A stretch of 64,000 nucleotides of DNA from Branchiostoma lanceolatum (lineage: Eukaryota > Chordata > Leptocardii > Amphioxiformes > Branchiostomatidae), in assembly GCF_035083965.1 (NCBI RefSeq), contig NC_089739.1:7676001-7740000 (forward strand), given 5' to 3'. Shown piece after piece: positions 9,558-22,352 of this stretch; position 1 is the first letter of the stretch, and every line of letters starts with the position of its first letter. The notes beneath the pieces were generated by a model that saw nothing but the letters and a program-made list of their open reading frames with translations, had not been told where the DNA came from and searched no databases. The position numbers and the translations under genes are program-made.

Positions 9558-9824
9558 TCAACACAGGGAAAATCTTCTTGAGTTAATGTTCATCTTGGTG
9601 ACGCCAAACTGGCGAAGGGGCGTGCCCAGGTTTCTATGGAAACCGTTGATTGGCATGTCACACGACAAGTCCGACAACTCGTCTTGGTCCTCCAGCATCT
9701 CCTGCACTTCCTCGAGCATGTCCTGGTGTTCGTTGCAGCTCTTCTGTAGCTTGAGCCGGTGGATCTCCTTGCGCAGGTTCATCAGTTGGCGCGCCAGGGC
9801 CTGGTCCTGGGACCGCATGTCGAT
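9558..9824 (-). CDS. FAM167: FAM167 copy 1, terminal exon
   Basis: The acceptor is CCCCCTCAG, exon start 9824, encoding 88 residues and a stop. A helical coiled-coil block (RQLMNLRKEIHRLKLQKSC) is followed by an acidic segment (EEVQEMLEDQDELSDLSC). The conserved tail TKMNINSRRFSLC ends the protein. Confidence 0.93.
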   Translation of the reverse strand: MDMRSQDQALARQLMNLRKEIHRLKLQKSCNEHQDMLEEVQEMLEDQDELSDLSCDMPINGFHRNLGTPLRQFGVTKMNINSRRFSLC

Positions 9825-12505
9825 CTGAGGGGGAAGAAAAGCAACAAGATTGCACATCAACGCTTTGTAGGCTAGGATAGCGGCCGGTCAAGTGACTTAT
9901 ATAAAATGGTCACATTAGGCGTGTGACCACTATAAACAGGATTCTTTATGTTTTTGTCAATGGGGAAAGATAAACCCGGTGGTCCTTTTCCTGATAAAAC
10001 GTGGGCCACTACTAGTAGTACAGGTTGAACTGAACTATTGTGCATGTCTCATAAGGCCGGTTGCCGTACCATGAAAAATTGCTAGGTGACGCTGACAGCA
10101 TTCTCGTACTTTCTTGCACCTTGTAAAATAACCCAGCCACTACTACCCCACTCGACCGATACCTCTGCTTGGAGAATAGATTTCCTGCCGAAATTGCTTG
10201 CCTTTCCCATTTCTTATCTTCTAAATCACCTCTAGATCTTGCAAAACCTTATCTGCTTATTGATCTGCCAGTTTGCACAACTAGAGTACCTTGTTCTTGT
10301 TATCTGTGGCTACCATGTTACATTTGTGAATCTCCTACATACAATGTACTGGGGTCATGTTTCTCTCGACCAGAGGACCCCACAGGTTGTGTCCATATTT
10401 GCCCACCCAGCTTTGCCGCTTTCAACCCTTATCTGTCTATCAGTAATATTGGACCTAACAGCACATCAAAGATGTACCGTACGAGTTGAAATATGTCGCG
10501 TGGCGAGACGTCTCTATTCAGGCGTGCTATGTGTTATTTGTACATGGCATTCTTGGCTTTCAACCTTTCCGTACTGGCTAACTCTGAGGCTTAATTACTT
10601 TGACAATGAAGACATTTGCAGAAATTATGTATGAGATGTTTGGTAATATTTATTTTTGCTGCAGTCGATAGTTGGTTTGGATAACAATTTGATGAGAAAA
10701 TGGTGGAGAAAACGTTCAATACAGATTGAAATGTTAACACAATCAAAACATTTTGTGTTAGCATTTCTTGAATACGAAAATTTGCAATGGGAGCAGATCA
10801 AAGAAAATGATGTCAAAACAAGAATAATTTGAGTCAGCGTTGCTAGGATACGGCGGAATGTTTGGTATGATTGACAGGTGAGTACCATGGAGGATAAGGG
10901 ATTTATAAAACTCGATATGAATGTTTAGAAACTGATATCATAATCTAGTTCAAGTACTCTATGTGAGGTTCACATACCTTCTAAAGTATGAAGTTTCTTT
11001 TATTTGATTAACTTTATTTTTGGTTGTTACATGCTTCTTTGTAAGCATTACCTTTGTCAAAGCTTGTCCGAATAGCTATAGTTTGCAAAGAAAATCTAAA
11101 GATTTTTTTTTTTAAATTTGGCGTGAAACTTGCAGTTTTGATCACATGCATTTTGGAAGAATGAAGGGTACAACATCGTCATATCAAAAACGTAAGTAGA
11201 TACAGTGATTTCTATATGTAAAGATTCTAACCGTTGCTTAGCCAAATAAAACAGTGGAAACAGTAGAAACCGATGCCTGTGCGATTAGAAAAGAAAACTT
11301 CATTTCGATGATTCTGCTCGGAGATTAGCAACAGGGAAAGTTTTAAAGCTTTTCGTCTAGAAACACAAAGATTATACCGGGTGGTCCCTAGGGCGGAATC
11401 TTGTTATTGTATGAAGTAATAGACTGATTTCGAGCACAAAAGCGTCTATTGAACCTATGATTAACTAACACAATAGGCGCCCCTAGTTCTAAGCTTGGTT
11501 TAAAGCTATGCATTATATGCACTGCCCCGTTTTTCTCGACAAGAAAGACTTTAATCACATAGTTGACTGGGTTACTTAATTTGGGATAAAAGCTGAAGGA
11601 AAGGGTTTAGAATTGAATAATGGCCTCTTCTGAAATTTTCCAAACAATACAAAATTGAGAGGGTTTTGAAGCGGTCGTTTTAAAGTAATTTACTAGCTAG
11701 GATTACCTGAGTTGCCGTCCCTAGGTTGAAACCTTTACGTTACTAAAGTTGCGCCCACTCACTTCACATTGTGTTTCTGGTGGGTTGTCAGCTAGCATTG
11801 TTTGATATCTAAGGTTTATATATTTCTGCACCGAGCGTTGCAATGTTACGCCAACTTACAAGTTGTACAAGCTAAGATATGGCTGTTTGCGAATATATGA
11901 AACTTGATTGCACGTATATTTGCCGAGTTAAGTGATTATCGTCGTTCCCTATGCTAGCCAGTTCAAAATTAGACTGTAGCAGCTCCAATGAAGTATTGAA
12001 AAAGATGACAAAACAAAAACGACCAGCTATTTCAAATGATATTATACATAATATCATACTTTGATTTTTTGAAGGACAAACAACAACTTACGACTATTGT
12101 TCACCAGTTATCAAACTACAACCCATTTTAACGACTGTTACGACGCTTTTACTATCATGTTTTATGGTTTCATTATTGGAGGGGGTGCTGTGGAACAGTT
12201 GATTTGTGATAAGTATACTTGTGGCAGCGTACATAGAAGCTAGAAAGAAAAACGTATTTATGACCAGTACTAACCAGTTCTCGTCGTAGCCAGTTCAGAG
12301 CCCGATCGATGTCCTCTCTCCTCTCCTCGTCCCCTCGGCTCTCGCCCTCGGGCACCCTGCCGAGTCTGGGCCGAGGTCTCTCCAGCTGCTTCCGCCACTC
12401 GACGTACGACGGCCGGCGCGTCATCAAGTTCAGCTTTGTGGTCATGGCCTTCAGCTGAGCCAAGTCCGAGATGTCGCTCTGAATCTCTCCCATTGCTGCA
12501 GTCAT
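9558..12505 (-). CDS. FAM167: FAM167 family protein (copy 1), two coding exons
   Basis: Two minus-strand exons (12505-12275 and 9824-9558) join in phase 0 to give 164 residues, near the size of human FAM167B. Exon 1 holds LKAMTTKLNLMTRRPSYVEW, the family motif, and ends ALNWLRREL. Exon 2 begins IDMRSQDQALARQLMNLRKE, a coiled-coil block, and ends GVTKMNINSRRFSLC, almost identical to vertebrate FAM167A. The splice sites are CTG/GTTAGT and CCCCCTCAG/ATC. The intron is about 2.45 kb. The biochemical function of FAM167 is poorly known; FAM167A has been linked to noncanonical NF-kappaB signalling and autoimmune risk. Which vertebrate paralogue is closer cannot be decided by eye, and an invertebrate copy may predate the A/B split. 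Confidence 0.93.
10161..10175. mobile_element. Solo end of the CTCCAAGCAGA MITE family
   Basis: ACCTCTGCTTGGAGA matches the right terminus of the paired elements at 42.2-42.7 and 53.2 kb. No matching left end was seen nearby, so it is a remnant or a chance short match. Confidence 0.35.
11144..11193 (+). other. Weak candidate exon between acceptor and GTAAGT donor
   Basis: A T-rich tract and CTTGCAG precede TTTTGATCACATGCATTTTG, and the segment ends AAAAAC/GTAAGTAG. One frame reads MHFGRMKGTTSSYQK from an internal ATG. It lies inside the FAM167 intron on the opposite strand and could belong to the transcript that starts near 9.06 kb. Nothing links it to a known protein. Confidence 0.2.
12275..12505 (-). 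CDS. FAM167: FAM167 copy 1, coding exon 1
   Basis: The frame stays open upstream to 12607, but that extension begins with TTG. The first ATG is at 12505 (MTAAMGEIQSD) and gives a protein of family size. The exon carries TRRPSYVEW and an Arg/Glu-rich linker before DRALNWLRREL. The donor is CTG/GTTAGT at 12275/12274. Confidence 0.85.
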
Positions 12506-13930
12506 CGACGCGTGTACGAAGACCCTACGGGAAGGGGACGATGCTGGTCCCGAGGACGGTTGCCTGGAGAGTGCGGTGACGAGTCGTGCTGCTTCTGCTG
12601 TCGTCAAGACAGCACCTTCAACCTGTTGGCCAAACTAATGAGCAAACTTGTTGGGTGGGTGGGGTGAAGATAGCGTTACTCGGGAGATGGGTAGAGGGTT
12701 GGATCGCGCCGATGAAGGTCGGTTCCGTGCCCTGGCGACGACTTGCTACGTGCGATGGCGTGAAACGTGCAGAGACTGCTACTAGCGATGGCCGCTACAA
12801 GTGTTTGAGTGACCCGTTGGCAGAGTTACTGTCCCAACCACTTGGATGAGTTCTGTTGATCCTCAACACCTGGTGAAACAAAGAGAAAGTCGGTCAGTGA
12901 GACAACAAAAAGCATCGTACGATTTACACAGCCACAGTGGCAAACATGACAGAGAGCAAAAAGGAAAAATTACGTTTGGATCTGACACTAACTTTGCAAT
13001 GTTTGTGGTTGCCCCTTCTCACCGAAAGGAATGTATACTATTAGGCTGTTATTATAACAGCGCAGCACGGTCTCAGAATGTAATTTTCCACGGAACGTTG
13101 CCGGGTCAATGTTGGCACACTGTTGAGAAGGGGGAGGGAGGGGTCTGGTGGACACACCTCTTACACACCACAAGGAGTTGATTCGATTTCTAGGAATTAG
13201 CCCAATTCACAAATGAAATCAGTCCATACAAAGGATTGAAATACTTTCCCCAATTAGTCACAAAGGTAGACCATGACGAAACAGAAGGAATTAACGCTGC
13301 TGAAATACAATTATCTTGGCTAGCTCTGCGTGGGAAAGTGGGTCACGGTCGCCCTAGATACGCAATTGCAGAGCTGTAACTGCTAGAGTCGAGTGCTTGG
13401 TACACAGTCATGCACTCCACAAATCATTCTTTAGCTTTCGTACAATCATCTAGTACGTGCTGTACTTGCTGTTAGACATGGGGATCTACGTACCAACGCT
13501 GCTTATTTGTATAGACTAGATTACGGAACAAGCTATCGACGAGCATGAAACACAGATATGATAGTCCTGCAATACTTGCCCAATACAGTCATATACTGCA
13601 GATATGTACATGTACAGTACTTTCGTGGCATATGTGTTGCCAAACATCCATGCAATTTCATGTATCGCTGATCTGCAGACTGAAGTGTTATATATCTGCC
13701 CTTGATCTATCTGCTAGACTAAGTACACTAGTACTCACAGGTTGAGGGCAACAGCCTGGCAGTTAGATGTGCCGAAACAACTGTATGCATAAAAAGTCTA
13801 TCTAGTAAAGGTCTCTATCCAGCTGCCTGCAATGCTGTAATATATGGTTTACCATGTATTTGCGATAGACCTATAAGTGTTTTGCTGCTTGGCTGAGTTA
13901 GAGGTATTTTTGTGAGTGCCAGCGTCAGTT
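12506..13930. other. FAM167 copy 1 upstream flank, no gene seen
   Basis: This region holds the 5' flank of the minus-strand FAM167 gene. Open frames at 12586-12849 and 12846-13181 on the plus strand have no family features and overlap the FAM167 leader. No repeat family was recognised. Confidence 0.4.
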
Positions 13931-13987
13931 TGACGTCAGACGTTGCCATGCCCTGACAAACATTCCTGTTGCTGACGTAAGACGTAC
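13931..13987. promoter_or_regulatory. Pair of CRE-like sites
   Basis: TGACGTCA at 13931-13938 is a full palindromic CRE, and TGACGTAA lies at 13973-13980. They could serve as an upstream element for FAM167, whose start is about 1.4 kb away. There is no evidence of activity. Confidence 0.3.
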
Positions 13988-15588
13988 TGATGTTTTTCCG
14001 TCGACTTCTTGCAATGAAGATTGAAGTGAAAAGTCGAGAAATATCCTCGTTAATTCCTTGTTTGAAACAGACGAAAGACTGTTACTTGGCAACAAAGCAT
14101 AGAAAAACCCATCGCCAAGTAACGCGGCAAAACATAAGGTCAGAGCTATTAAGTGCCGCGCTCGATTTGAGTCGATTTAATCAATTTTCTCGGCAATAAA
14201 AGTCTTCAATCCGCAGTTGCCAAACGCTAGGCTACAGACCTATGACCAACACGGGATGTAATCAAGTCCAACAATAGGCAGTCTTAAGCTACAGCTAATA
14301 GTACGGTGCTAATAGTCTAATGGTCCAGCTAATTGGGTCTATATTGTAGTTTAGAGACACCCTATTGCTAAATTGTTACCCTTCTACCACGAACCTCATT
14401 CAGGATTGCGTGATAAGGAGAACAATACAATTCAATATCTGTGACCAGAACCAACAGGTCGTCAATGATAATGTCAAAATACAAAAACTCTCCCACCAAG
14501 TTTTCTGTATAACAAGCTAGCCAGACGCACGTACCTCGTCGGTTGTTATAACTCGGGTTAGGGGTTGTGTGGACGAATTCTATTCTTGCTTGTTTGCCCA
14601 AGTTATTAGTACACACCTTTGCCCCGATATGTTGACGCTAAAGATGACATTGATTTTCATATCTACCGGGGAGGCGGAATCCCGTGTTTGAGTATAGCTG
14701 ACGTTGCCTTGACTGCAACGTCCTATGTATGGCGATACCTATTCAGTCTATCGAAAAAGCGATGTACAATGTACTTTCATAACGTACTACAATGCACATG
14801 TATGACATGTTCAGTCATAACACCTGGTATATACACAGCCATGGGTAGACAACATAGAAGCTCTAAAACTACGTATGCCTCCTTTTGCCCGTCCCGTGCT
14901 CCAATACCTTTCGACGAAAGCGATCACTATTACTATCAAAAATCGAGGTAATTACATAACATACTTTATCAATATTATGCACATATACTATATGTTAAGT
15001 CAGAACACCTTGTAAACATTCGTTTTACACCATAAAAGTTCTAGAAATGTTTCTATCCATTGAGATACTGAGATCCATTATTTTTCGAAAAGATGTTAAC
15101 GAAACCGTAAAAAAAGCCCAAACAGTACCTACAACAGCCTGCAAGATGCAATATTGTCCTCTCGCCTCTTTACTCTGTTGTGAATCGATGGTAAATGGCC
15201 TTAATTGGAGAGACCTCGGAATAATGATCTTCACACTACGAGCTCCCTGGCACAATTAGTCAACATGAAAGCACTGCATCGATGCACACACTGCCTTTGG
15301 TTACACAACCACATAAAACACCCCCATCTTCAAATGATCTGATCCAAATCTTTCACACTTTATTTGGAAACTTGGGCGGTTAGACTACGCCACGGGGGTG
15401 TACGTGTTGAATTTGCAGTTCACTGGAAAGGTTAGGCGATGATGAATGGGGGCTGTCCGGGGGAACCTGGAAACCATACAGCGGGGAAAACATCTCGCCG
15501 GTCGTGATTGAAAAGTTGTTCAACAAAGGCGACTGTTTGATCGCTGGGTGGACCGAGCAGGTAAACACGTTGTTTGAGGGACGGGAAC
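13988..15588. other. Gene-free stretch
   Basis: Open frames here (13990-14199, 14368-14616, 14619-14951 and the opposing pair near 15050) lack family motifs and good splice context. No mobile element end was identified. Confidence 0.4.
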
Positions 15589-15792
15589 GGGGAAGAGAAA
15601 TGCCACGAGGCACGAGACAAAGACGTATCAGCAGTACTACAGTGCCTTCTTTAACATGTACCTATATTCGTGATACCTCTAAATTCGTACGGGGAAGTGA
15701 AATGCCACGAGGCAGGAGACAAAGACGTATTAACGATACAACAGTGGCTTCTTTAATGTGCACCTATATCCGTGATAACTTTATATTCGTAC
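15589..15792 (+). repeat. Two-copy 102-bp tandem repeat that keeps a reading frame
   Basis: GGGGAAGAGAAATGCCACGA at 15589 recurs as GGGGAAGTGAAATGCCACGA at 15691. The period is 102 bases, exactly 34 codons. Both units translate in one frame with a shared EMPRG-RQRRI-TTV-SL-CTYIRD pattern. The frame stays open from an ATG at 15600 to 15965 (121 residues). It is Arg-rich at the unit starts and matches nothing I know. Chance retention after a recent duplication is the simplest reading. Confidence 0.6.
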
Positions 15793-15830
15793 ATAGATGC
15801 GAATGTGCCCTGTATGCTTTGTTAAAAATG

Positions 15831-16200
15831 ATTGTCGTAGAACATATTCCTACTCATCTACATATTGAGAAACACAATGCTCGTTCCTTTGTAAAAAATC
15901 TTAAGTCTGGTCAAAATCGTCAAATCCTATCGTCACGATCTTCCATTGATATAGATCATGTGTAATTAAATACAGCACTTTCGTAAGCTATTCTCAGCCC
16001 CATTGTCGTAGAACAGATTCTTACCCATTTCCTCTCGAAAAACGCAAAACCCTTTCCTTTGACTTTGTCAAAATCTTGTCAAGAATGTTAAGCCAGGTTA
16101 GAATCTTCAAAGGTACATCCTAATGTCACGATCCCCCATTCATACAGAACATGTATAATTGAATACAACACATTCGTATGCTATTCTCAGCCCCATTGTC
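15831..16200. repeat. Diverged two-copy tandem duplication
   Basis: ATTGTCGTAGAACATATTC at 15831 recurs as ATTGTCGTAGAACAGATTC at 16002. The 3' block TATTCTCAGCCCCATTGTC recurs at about 15990 and 16183. The period is 171-193 bases because of indels. Confidence 0.65.
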
Positions 16201-16480
16201 AGCTGCTGTATTTATCCCTACATCCATCACCTAGTCTCGACTTAACGGTGATCTAACAAAGGCAGCAGACTGAGGGCATCAAAAGGACCAATGTCACAGA
16301 AGCATGCAAACTATGCTACCGACGTTAGCATGCTTCAGACGCAGGGGTAGAATAAACTCCTAAATGTCTTAGTCATTTACTCAAGTAAGCCGCAATGACA
16401 GATTCATTTCCTGTGATGAAGTTGATCTCCGTACTACTAGGTTAGTAGAAAGGAATTTTAAAGAAGTGTTACAGTAGACA

Positions 16481-16772
16481 AAGGTAAAGGTAGTCCCATA
16501 GCCTTTTTAGGACCATAGGGGCAGTGGCCGGGTTGTTATCAACTGTGTTTAGGACACGGTATTGGAAGGCGGAGCCCAACCCACTCCTTCCACTGACTTT
16601 TAGCTTCCCAACCAAAGTCAGGTACCCAATTTTACACCTGGTGTAGTGACGATAATCGTGTCAAGTGCCTTCTAAAGGGCCCAACATCGGTGGCATGTCA
16701 GAGGATTCGAACCAAAACACCGTTATGCCAACACGGCGCTACAGCGTACTGTGGGTAAAGTAAAGTAAAGCT
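16481..16772 (-). mobile_element. tRNA-derived SINE
   Basis: On the minus strand a polymerase III A box (TGGCATAACGG, 16720-16730) is followed by a B box (GGTTCGAATCC, 16703-16713). A body then runs to a tail of CTTTACCTTT repeats at 16481-16492. The A-to-B spacing is much shorter than in a tRNA, so the head is internally deleted. A GTAAAGTAAAGTAAAG tract borders the other end. The head-body-repeat-tail order is that of a SINE; the family is not assigned. Confidence 0.6.
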
Positions 16773-19560
16773 AAGTTAAGGACGTGCAACTGTAACCTGT
16801 AATGGATTCAAAATGCGGCAACTGAGAAGCTCAAAGAGTGGGCGTTGAAGTTTACAGTAACAGGTGTTCATACTACGTAATGACCTATTAGGGACCGTAG
16901 TTAAGAAACTGTCATGAATCTAGAGCTATCAAAGTGGAGTAGAAAAGCAGCTATTACGTTAGACAAACAGCTATTGCTCTAATGCTCCATCTTGTAAGAG
17001 CTCAAAACCACCCACGCAACGGCTTATGCGTACAATATGTGGATCGCTACGTCAATTATGCTGCATGTCATAACCGGACACTTATGTTAGATGGAGTAGA
17101 CGTCCTGCCACAACTGTCATGTGAATAATCGTAGTTGCTGTTTTCTCTATGAATCATTCATTCGTCCTGATAATCTGTCTTTTATGAACATGTTTTTCAT
17201 TCACCTCTGGCCTTGAATCCAAGGCCGTGATGGGAATTGTGAACGCATTTCTACTGCAAACAGTTCACGCCATCCAATACATAAATCATAGTGCTGTATG
17301 TCTGCATGTGGGATACAACTGGTAACTTATGATATGTATCCAGGGACAATCGGATTTAACAACCTGTCGTTTAGTCTGTTTGGTCGTCTGGTTCCCTTCG
17401 GTCTGATAGATCATCATAGTCTGATAGATACTAATTGATAGTAACACAATGAAAGATAATCATGAGAAATGCATCAGATCATTTCGGTTACAGTCCAGCA
17501 TATATTTTTCTTAACTACTGTTGATTTCCCAACAGTGAAATTGGTATGTTGATTTCCTTCATAAATTGCATCTGCAAATGAAACGAAATGAATGACCCAA
17601 TGTATTTGAATATTGTAATGAGTAGAATATGCTTACATGCATATAGATAGGGTTCCAGCCTATTTTTCGGTTGCATTTTATGAGTTCTGGTAAAGAACAA
17701 CCCTGTTTCACCTCCAATCATAATGAATCTGTTGATGAAGTGATATGATTTTGTATTACGATAACACATTGATGTACTAGACGACCCCTTTAATAGGACG
17801 TGTGTTGTCTGAAACCCTTATTTACACAAATACCACATAGACCCCCTACCTGACATGTCTACAGTACTGACCCCAAATAAGCATGTACTATGTATGTACC
17901 ACAGACTCCGCCCACTGATTCTATATGACAAAGATCTGTCCCGTTAAATGGGCGAGTGAAGCAAATATAGCACAACAAACAACACATCGCGTCATACCAC
18001 ACCAACTAATCTCCAGTTTTAGTATTTGATTTAATACGTTTATATCCTCCTGTTAGACTAATAACTTTAACTTGCCAATCTGCATTGAATTAACATACTG
18101 TACATAAACCTCGCATGATACTTTTCAAGACTCTATTAATGTTACATTTGTACCTACAGCCACGTTAGCGATGTCCAACCTGCCCCCTATCCCATTGTTC
18201 CAAACGTTCAGGTTGTCTTATCATGTTTTCTAGACAAGATTTTGGTACATAAAAGATACATAAAGTTATTCAGGACTAACACCACTTGCACGTATTGAGA
18301 ATGTTGCTTTAAATAACGTGGAAAACGCACCTCTCTTTAATATATTTGCTCTGTAGTTTAGATATAAAACATCACAATTGAGGTTACCGTGAACTTTTAA
18401 CGTCCCCTCGATGTGAGCACTCTCCTCTATTTGTACACTGACAACCCAGCATGAATGATGGCTTCCTAAGGACCATTAAAGTGGCCCTTAATGTAATATC
18501 TTAAGGAGTTGCTAAATACCTGAAAGGTAGAGTGACAAGAAACACGATCTTTCCATTATCCTGGCGACAACAGACTAAGAATTATTAGGCCAACACAAAC
18601 AAGCTGACTGATGTTGATGATAATGTATTGGTGCCCCTAAAAGGTTTGTATATCAATTGCAATTTCATGGGATCAAATTAGCTTATAGCATCACAACATT
18701 GGGATGTATCATATTAAAGTATATAACAGATTACTATGGAGACCCTCTAGGGCATTTAAGCAACCCCTCATGTCGAAAAGCTTCCTTGCTTGAAACATAA
18801 ACAGATTTGCTTGACCATCCAGGAAAGATCAGATTCATACATCTGTGTATATGTGTAGTGCGTTTTGATGAAGGAATTTGTAGAAGTTTATCATTGTACA
18901 CACAATTCTGGTCTTGTGGTCATTTGTTGATCACGGAAAAGTGCCAGCTGTGTTTACCAGAGGATTGATACCGGTAACTACCTCATTTATTATCACCATG
19001 TTGATTCAGTATTCTCCTAGTGCAGGAAAAATGATACCCTGATGAAAGAAACTCTACAAACAGGTCATATTGGTATCAATGGACTTCAATCAAAGTAGCT
19101 AACTTTTAGTATAGAATTGGCTAATTCTGATCTGATCTTTGTAACAGAATGCCTTTGACATTTAAAAGGTGCTAAAAGCCTTCTAGTATTACAAAATAAT
19201 GTGTTTCTCCACATAGATGACCTCATAAACTATTCTTAGGCAAAATCATAGTCTTCATAATTGTATATGCATATGATCGCATGGTCTTGGACTAACGCTG
19301 GGTGTTTGTGAAAGCCAAAAATTAGAGTAAATGTCAACAATTCTACGTAGTTGAGGACAGAGTAAAAGTTTTGCGGAAGTTCCTTGGTCGCTGAGTAGAA
19401 GTTTTGAGGAAGTTCCATGGTGGTTAAATGGACACATTAACAGGCTTGTTTGTAAAAGTTGAAATACCACCTTTGCCATGTGTAACAAGCATCTAAAATG
19501 AGACACACTCGACATTCCTCTGTCGTGATATTGATTGTTATTAGAGGGTAGCATATGTTA
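16773..19560. other. Gene-free stretch
   Basis: The sequence is AT-rich and unique-looking, with no credible coding frame. The frames at 17515-17769 and 19255-19554 lack family motifs. No RNA gene or transposon end was recognised. Confidence 0.4.
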
Positions 19561-19915
19561 TGACTTACCACAAGGGGGTTAGATACCAGTATTGGAGGTC
19601 CGTCTGATTATTAGTAAGTGATATGGCCATACACAGATAGCATATCTTTTACTACCAGGTAACGGATGATTATCATATGTGTTTATCTACATTCTCGAGT
19701 CCTTCGGAACGTTGTCATGTATGGTTGGATACCAGTTTTGGGGTTAGATGCCTGTGAGATATCAGTATTGGTAGGCCATCTGATAATATATGATATGGTC
19801 ATACACAAATACTTAGTATATCTCGTAATGCTAAGTAACGGAGGATTATCATAAAATTGTGTTTATACACAATCTCGAGTTCTGCGGAACGTCGTCATGT
19901 ATGTTTGGACATAAA
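19560..19915. repeat. Two-copy tandem duplication, period about 177 bp
   Basis: CAGTATTGGAGGTCCGTCTG at 19587 recurs as CAGTATTGGTAGGCCATCTG at 19763. CTCGAGTCCTTCGGAACG at about 19695 recurs as CTCGAGTTCTGCGGAACG at about 19873. The copies differ by substitutions and small indels. Confidence 0.7.
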
Positions 19916-22340
19916 GCAAACTTGGCACGTTGCTGGTGGTCACTAGTGCTATTTCTTATCTGCTGTTTTGCGTAACACGATTGTACAGAAATATAAACAT
20001 AAATGATGAAGTATTGATAACACACCATGGCCTTGACATCTGTGCCGAAAATAGTCACAAGATAATGTATGAAAAACGAGAATCAGGTTGATATGTACCC
20101 TTGACGTTAACAAAGAAAAAACCGCAGTGCTCTCATTCAACTGCAACCTGTATAGACCAACCTACCTGCTTGGTATCTCGACTTGACCTGGTCGTTGGGG
20201 GCTTGAAGGACAAGGGAGACATAAAGACCACGAAGAAACTAAAGATTCTTGACTCTCAAACCGAAAAAGTGCAAGTAGATATTGCAAGTGATAAATGAAC
20301 AATACTGCATGCACCAACCACCTGTTTGAACTCATGCTCGTGTAAACCATTAATCAAGAAAGTCACAATGAGTTGAATCAAGAAAGAATGCCTGGTATGC
20401 ACAGTTTGGACAGACAAATTTGTTCTCTTGAAAGTCGCCATCAAAACACCGCTAATGACTGTTTAGAGCGCGACAGCAGCACCAACCCGTGTTGTCAGTG
20501 TACATGGAGAGATTTCTGTGTCGCGTGAAGCCATGTAACAGGGCCCCAACCTGCAAATATGCTTTACGTAAGGTACAAGGCACGTGTATGAACCAAGTAT
20601 TCGGCATGGCATTTCTGACCGCTTCGTGCGTAATCGCTGTCTTCATAAAAACTTTCAAGAATGCCAGGAATTTTAGGTGTGATTTGATTGAGTATGTTTT
20701 CTCAAACAGGATTACAGACAGTTCCTCTATTTTGGGTCTATTTTGTACTTCACTATGACGACAGACATGAAAAATTCATTTACTAATCCCATAAGCCATA
20801 AGAGGAATTCTTATCATCTGAAAACAATGCCATTACTTAATACCAATATTTCAGTTGGTAGAACATTGATGTATTGCCACTGACATTGACTGCTGTGGTA
20901 AGCCATTGGAGAGGGATACCCACGTCAGAGATAGATATTCAATGATTTCTGAAGTCGTGTTTACAATAAATCATTTGCATAAAGCATTCCATAAAGTACT
21001 TGAACTTCAGCTGGCCTTCGTGTACGATCCAATTTCTCCCTAGGCTAGGCTACAGATTACATTTGACGTTCTGAGTGCCTCTTTGTGATTCCGAGTGTTT
21101 GTAGCTAGCTCAGATTTTAGGGTGCGGCAGTGTTAAAAGATACCTTTCAATTTCTAACCGTTTTTGTCTGCAATTTCATTACGCCAAGTGAAACTGAGAT
21201 GCCCCTTGCCATATATGAGACCACTGAGATCAAAGGTAGATGTTGGACCTGTTGATCTAACCCCCTCTCTCGAAGGGTCAGTGACCTTTGGTGCGCCATG
21301 CCACCATTATAAACCATCTAAGCATGAAATTAGTCAATGTTTGCACGAATTCCGCTCACTTTTGCCCAATTGAGCGGTGATAGATGGATTTGTTCGGGTT
21401 TGGCGAGCTTATTTCAAGGCTGTCTGACTCTAAACCAACCGACGGGAACAAAAACGTGTTGTCAAGCTGTGGTCAAAGTGTCGTTTGCTCACTAGTGCGT
21501 ACAGCCGACACGCCATAGTCTGAACAAAGGTAGTATCAAAGTGAGTGTGAATTCTAGACAGCAATTGCTGAAAATAGATACATACATACATACATGTATC
21601 ATTGCCTTGTATACATGCTTTACAAATGTTTGAGCAAGGTGCAAAAGGCTGATTCAAAACTTACTCATAGACACAGACATAGGCATAGTCGCTGACTCAG
21701 ATGTGATTGCCATCAATTCTGCTCACATATATTCCGTCTAGTCTGTGTTATTCTATTACCATGACAGTATCTCATACATCATGATAAATGGGGACCTTTG
21801 ACAGAATCTACTATCCAGTAGCCAACAATGCGACCAGTCGCGCCCTGTTATGATGTATTTGTCGACCTTTACAATACTTCTAGACTACTTCACTCACAGC
21901 TTTGGCCACAGGCCAAGTGTAGCTACCACATTTATATCAGCCCTGACGCCGGTAAGGAATACAATGTCTCAAGAGGGCCTCTTTGCAGGAGCAATTTTTT
22001 AAGAAGCTGTCAAAGCAAGAGGCACTGGAGACCGCTACAGCTGTTCTTGTCCCGTGTACCCTGTGTGAGTGGGTCTCTTCATACGTGTTAAGAATCGGCA
22101 CCTTGACAAAGTCGACAGACCGTAATAAGGAAAAAGAGTTGTAAGATCATGAATGTCAATTCTTAGGGACATCACAGTGCCATGCCTTCTCTCCCATCAC
22201 TCAACGACCATTGACCAATGACATATTACTCTTGTCTATAGGGCGCTATTGGAATGACGCACCTTGTTCTAGCCGTGTTTTATCGCCCAATGAATGTTTC
22301 CCATCTGTCACGGTACATGTATGAACGCTCGCTAACCTGT
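19916..22340. other. Gene-free stretch
   Basis: Several mid-sized frames occur (20101-20298, 20489-20758, 21828-22091), none with recognisable domains or paired splice sites. No mobile element end was seen. Confidence 0.35.
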
Positions 22341-22345
22341 GCGAC

Positions 22346-22352
22346 TATAAAT
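22346..22352 (+). promoter_or_regulatory. TATA-like box upstream of the 22.46-kb candidate gene
   Basis: GCGACTATAAATATCTGGAG lies about 110 bases before the candidate start codon at 22461. The spacing allows a transcription start near 22375 and a short leader. It is supportive only if the downstream exons are real. Confidence 0.3.

Noticed and set aside
9499-9828. 109-residue plus-strand frame
   Set aside because: It is the shadow of the FAM167 terminal exon on the other strand.
12506-12607. N-terminal extension of FAM167 copy 1 upstream of the ATG
   Set aside because: It begins with TTG, and family proteins start close to the LKAMT motif. The ATG at 12505 gives a normal length.
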